This document shows, piece by piece, positions 46,004 through 52,000 of a stretch of DNA of 64,000 nucleotides. This DNA comes from Eublepharis macularius (Eukaryota; Chordata; Lepidosauria; Squamata; Eublepharidae), in NCBI RefSeq assembly GCF_028583425.1, contig NC_072801.1, positions 20,542,001 through 20,606,000 of the forward strand, in the 5' to 3' direction. The position numbers and the translations under genes are program-made. Every line of letters begins with the position of its first letter. Within the stretch, counting starts at the first letter, position 1. The notes under the pieces were generated by a model. That model ran no database searches and had not been told where the DNA came from. It saw nothing but the letters and a program-made list of their open reading frames with translations.

Positions 46004-49000
46004 GCGCGCGCGCGTGTGTGTGTGTGTGCGCGTGCGCGCCTATTATGAACTATCTATTCTGCTTTCTCTCCTGGAGTCTGTTCTGGACCCTGAGTTGCTC
46101 AGTATCTCTGTAAATGACTTGGATGAAGGAATAGCGGGAATACCGATTAAATTTGCAGACGATACTAAATGGTGATGGGTAGCTGATAGAGTAGAAGACA
46201 AAATCAATCAATGTTGTTGTTGTTGCTGTTGTTGTTGTTGTTGTTGTTCATTTATAGTCCATCTTTCTTGCTGAGGTCTAAGATGGAATATTCAGGATGA
46301 TCTTGACAGGCTAGAACACTGGGCTAAAACTAACACAAAGAATTTCAGCAGAGATAAATATGAAGTTCTACATTTAGATGTGGACAAAATCGAGAGGGTG
46401 CAGAGGAGAGCGACAAGAATGATCAGGGGTCTGGAGACTGAGCCCTACGAGGAAAGGCTGAGGGCCTTGGGAATGTTTAGTTTGGAGAAGAGGAGGTTGA
46501 AGGGGGACATGATTGCTCTCTTTAAATATTTGAAAGGCTGTCATTTGGAGGAGGGCAAAGAGCTGTTCCGGTTGGCAGCAGAGGGTAGGACGCGAAGCAA
46601 TGGGCTAAAACTACATGCACAAAGGTACCAGCTGGATATTAGGAAAAACTTTTTCACTGTCAAGAGTAGTTCAAAAGTGGAATCAGTTGCCTAGGGAGGT
46701 GGTGAGCTCCCCTTCACTGTCAGTTTTCAAGAAGAGGCTGAATGAATACTTGTCAGAGATGTTTTAGGCTGATCCTGCACTGAGCGGGGGGGTTGGACTA
46801 GATGGTCTGTATGGCCCCTTCCAACTCTATGATTCTATGATTCTATGATTTAGGTAGGAAAAATCAAATGCATAATTATAGGATGGGTGAGACTTGTCTT
46901 GGCAGTCATACATGTGAAAAGGATCTAGGGGTCTGGGTAGACCCGTACGCTGACCATGAGTCAGCAGTGTGATGTGGCAGCTAAAAAGGCAAATGTAATT
47001 TTTTGTTACTGTTGTTTGTTTATCGTCCGCCATTCTCACAGAGATCCAAGGCGGATTACGTACTGCAAATTTTGGGCTGCATCAGCAGAAGTATAGTGTT
47101 CAGATCTTGTGAACTGATGGTATCGCTTTACTCTGCTCTGGTTAGGCCTCACTTGGGTGTACTGAGTTCTTTTTTGGGCACTGCAAAAGAAGGATGTTGA
47201 TGAGTTGGAATGTGTCCAACGGAAGACTACAAAGATGGTGAGGAGTTTGGAGACCTAGTGCTATGAGGAAAGGTTGGAAGAGCTGGGTGTGTTTAGCCTG
47301 GAGAGGAGAAGGCTGAGAAGTGATAAAATAGCCATCATCAAGGTGTCACATAGAGGATGAAATGTTTTCTGTTGCTCCAGAGGTTTGGACCAGAACCAAA
47401 GGGTTAAAATTAAACCAAAAGAGTTTTTGGCTAAACATTAGGAAGAGCTTCCTGATAGTTACAGCTGTTTCTCACTGGAAAAGGCTTCCTCAGGAGGTGG
47501 TAGATTCTTCTTCATTGGAGGTTTTTAAGAAGAGGCTAGATGGTCATCTGTCTGCTGATTCTGTGACCTAGTATAACATTAGACAGATTGTGAGAAGGAG
47601 GGCAGGCAGAAATGTGCCAGTGCTCGGCACTTGTGGCCCTTTCTTATGCGCCCAGGGAAATGCCAATCACCACTTTGGGATCAGGAAGGAATTTTCCTCC
47701 AGGCCACATTGGCCAGAGATCCTGGAGGCTTTTGACCTTCTGGGCATTGAGCAGGGTCAGTGGAGGAGTGAGGGGTAGTAGCTGTGAATTTCCATTGTGC
47801 AGCAGGTTATACTAGCTCAAGCCACTATGTAGCGCACTAGGGATGTAAAAGACTGAACATTTAATTGATTAAACAGTATGGATTTGTTTACAGTTGATCC
47901 ATTGCTATAAACATTTGAATGTTTTTCCATGTCCAGGAAAACATTTAAAGGGTTCCCTGTGCATTCCAGGATGCACAACATGTGTTAGTACATTTCAGTT
48001 TTTAAAATTAGGAGGGTTCTGTAATATCCAGGGCGACTGATTTGCTTACATATGGCATGAATCAGTAGAGTTATAGATCCTAGCATGCCTTTGTACGATG
48101 GGGGTAAATCGTGCATGCAAATCATGGAATAGACTGTAAATGCAATTTTAAAATATTAACAATTGGTGGGTGGTGAAGAGGCCTCTCGCATGTGGCGCTA
48201 TCTGGTCTAGGATTGGCCCTGGTCTTAGATTGTTTCTAAGAGAGGCTGATCATCTTCCTTTGTGTGCAGACCTGGACCACAGTTTTACGCCTGGGGTGGA
48301 ACCAGGTGGGAGGGGATGTGCAGGTTTCTGCATTTACCTTGAAGCTGCTCTGAAAACATTTTTCAGTGCACTTGCTTGAGCTGAGCATGCAAAGGGAACA
48401 ATAAAGACAGCTGGGACCTGTTGAGAACGCAGTCTCAGTGGAGTAAGGAGTTGCCCAAGCATGCCCAAGCATGCAACCTTTAAATTGTGCCAAGTGAGTA
48501 GTTAACGGTTGGTTAGGGTTGAGAAGGCTACGTTCTCTACTTGTCCGTTTTGTGTGGGACACCCTACCCCCTCTAGATCCACTGGTTCCTCCATTCTTCA
48601 CTTGGGTGGAAGGAATTGTAGGGGGATCTTCTCTTATTAGAAAACGGATACAACTTCTACTAGCATTGCCACAAGGTGCCCTTCTTCTGCAGGCTGTGAC
48701 AATCTCATTTCTTAACAGGGAAGGGGAAAATGGGCCCATCCCTGGCTCTTCCTCTCCCCTGCCAAACCCTTCCATTGAGAGCCAGTGGTTAAGAGTGCAG
48801 GATTCTAATCTGGAGAACCGTGTTTGATTCTTCACTCCTCCGCCTGAAGCCAGCTGGGTGACCTTGGGTCAGTCACAGCTTCTAGCTCTCTCAGCCCCAC
48901 CCACCTCACAGGGTGTTTTGTTGTGGGGATAATAATGACATACTTTGTAAACCGCTCTGAGTAGGTGTTAAGTCATCCTGAAGGGCAGTATATAAATTGA

Positions 49001-52000
49001 ATGTTATTATTATTATCGAATGTTATGGGTGTCTTGTGTATGTCGTTGCAGGTGCTCTCACTGTTGGCCTTGTGCGACAGTGTCAAACCATTCATGGACG
49101 TGACAGGACCTGTATTCCCCCCCGGTTGCCTCCGGAGTGGATCACCACCTTATTTTTCATCATCATGGGGATTATTTCACTGACTGTCACATGTGGCCTG
49201 TTAGTGGCTTCCCACTGGCGAAGAGAAGCAACCAAGTACGCCCGCTGGATAGCGTTCACTGGAAGTAAGTGTGCCTTTTCGGCTCCCGAGGAGGCTCACA
49301 TGTCGCAGGCGAGATTGTTGGCTTGGCAAGTCAACAGTCTAATTCAGGAACACCCTCGTTGCAAAAAAGATAACGTGGAGCTGGCGAAGGGGCAGTCAAA
49401 ACGATGGAGGAACAGGAGCTCCTTCCCTACAAGGAAAGGCTAAACAATTTGCGTTTTGTTTTTTCAGTTAGAAAAGAGACTTCAGATACATTTTTAACCC
49501 AACTTCCTTCCCAGGAGTTCAGGCTGGAATACATTGTTTTCCCTTTTCTTGTTTTCCAAACAGAGAGGAGATTTTGTTGACTTTTTTTCCTTTCTTCTCT
49601 TTTTAATTGGGTCCTTTTGATAAAGACCCGAAGTCTGCATTGACTATTAATGTGTAGCTGGACAGTGCCAGACGTGGGTTGATGGAAATGTCAGTCACTC
49701 TGATTTTGTTTCATTTCTACCTCTCCAATACTCTTTCCCCCCACCCATCTTCACAACAACCGTGTGAGGAAGTTTAGGCCGAGAGTGTGACTGGTGGCCC
49801 AAGCTACCCAGCAAACTTCATGGTAGAGTGAGAATTTGAACTTGAGGTTCCTGGATTCTGTTGAATCCACTACACCACGCCGTTGTCTAGGTGACTAGGG
49901 AGGTTTATCAAATTATGTATGTTATTAGGGATAGGTGGGAGAAAGACTTCTACTCCTGTAATTCTAGAACACAATGAAGTTGATGGACTTCACTTCCAGA
50001 CAGACAGAAGAAATAGTCCTTTGCACAATGCGTAATTCGCTTATAGAATTCATTGTTGCAAGATGCATTGATGGCTGTTACCTTGGATGGCTTTAAAAGG
50101 GGATTAGTTGAATACTGAGTCCTAGTTCTATCAACAGCTCATAGTTGTGATGAACTAAGTAGAACTGTGTTCAGGGGCGGTATAATTCCGATTTCTTTCA
50201 TGCTCTGCTGGTAGGTCTTTCTTGGGGGCATTTGGTGGGCTGCTGTAGGGAAAACAAAATGCTGGACTAGATGGACCTTTGAATTTGACCTTACAGGGTT
50301 CTTCTGAGAACCTGCATCTCACCCTTCTGGCACGGTGATGCTTCTGAGAAATCTTCTCACCTATGTGTAGGAACCCTGCTTGACTACACTCTGTCCTTCC
50401 CCAGCACAGGATAGGGAAAAAACTCACAAGGACCAAAGAGCAGACCTAGGTAGCAACCCCCAGTCACTACAAAATCCAAACCCATTATTGGGAGAGCCTA
50501 GTTCTGCTGATTTGCCAGAAGCGCCATGAACTCTATGAATGTTGTATTCCTCCAGTAAGTCAATCTAAACATTTCATTCATTAGGCAGTGGCACAAGATC
50601 AGTTTGAAGGGAGATGCCAGCCGTTGGGGTAAGGGCATTATTTATTTGTTTGTGTGTTTGTTTATAGTCCACCTTTCTCACTGAGAACCAAAGCAGATTA
50701 CATAGCGCAAGTGAAAACAATATAATCAAACAGCTAGGACATTCACAGCAAAAATACAATATGATCAACAATTGGGACATTCCGTGAAAACCAATACAAT
50801 AGGGTATGGTCGCTGCAAATTTGAAAACTAGCAGAAATCAAATACATAGATGAAACCTTTCTGAATTAAAAGTGTAAGTTATTAACATGACATCTTTAGC
50901 AACATCTTATTACCCAGGAATATTATCTATCTCAACAGATAGTACTCAATAGCCTAGTCTACAGTCCCTGTCCTTATCTCTTTGAACTATTTCTTATGAC
51001 ATAGCCCTATAATCTGAGTCGAAAGCCTTCCTAAATAACTCCATCTTGCATAGTTTATGGAAAGCCATGAGAGTAGGAGCTTTCCCAAGGTCTTCAAGCA
51101 AGCTGTTCCACAAGGTGGGGGCCGCCACAAAGAGAATGTATGTATGGGCCGTTGTTGATTTTGCCCAACTACAGGGTGGTATCTGCAGAAGGCCCTGTTC
51201 AGATGAGCAAAGTTGCCACAAACCCATGTCCAACTCAGGCTTAGGCTGACCTTCCCCTACCCTGAGGTAAAACTTCTCCTCATTAAGCCTATGAAGCTGT
51301 ATACTGGGCTGGGAAGCCTCTGGCAGCGTGGTTGATGCTAAGCTTCAACTTTCCTTCTTGTCCCACCCTGAAGAAATATTAAAACTGGTTACCCCGCCAA
51401 GTCTTAGTAGGGGACAGATCAGGGGTTTGCACTTCCCTTTAGCAGAAACTGGCACACAAGGCTTGAGGAGGTTCAAAACGTAACTGAAGGTTTATTTACA
51501 GAATGTTAAAATCAAAACATAGGGGGAGAGGCGGTTTCGCCGATTTGAGGGACCTAGACCATGACGGGCTTTGAATGTAATAGTCATGCCCTTGAATCGA
51601 TTCTGGTAACTGCTGGGCTGCCAAAGGAGCCAGCTCCAACATGGAGCATTTGGCATGGATGTTGAAGTCATCCAGAACTATCTCAGTGTCTCCAGCACCA
51701 GTTTGGAGAGAACCTCTGCCGACTCTGAAAGTGTGCTTACTGGGGAGCCAGATGGCCAATACACTAGCAGGAAATCCAGTATTTCCTTAGATCCTGATGG
51801 AAGGAGTATACAGTCAGTGCTCACTATAGTTCGTAGCAGGAGTCCACAGGAGCGGAAAGTCTCATGGAGTGCAATAGCAATTCTGACTCCTCTGCCCCCT
51901 GCTCAGGTTGGTGGAGGACTGCAAAATCAGGCAGAGTTACCTGGGACAGGCACACCATATCATTTTCTTCCTACCATGTGCCAGTTATATGTGCCCGATC

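Noticed and set aside
48236-48835. 199-codon minus-strand frame in MOSMO intron 1
   Set aside because: It overlaps a SINE head, has mixed composition, and matches no family I know.
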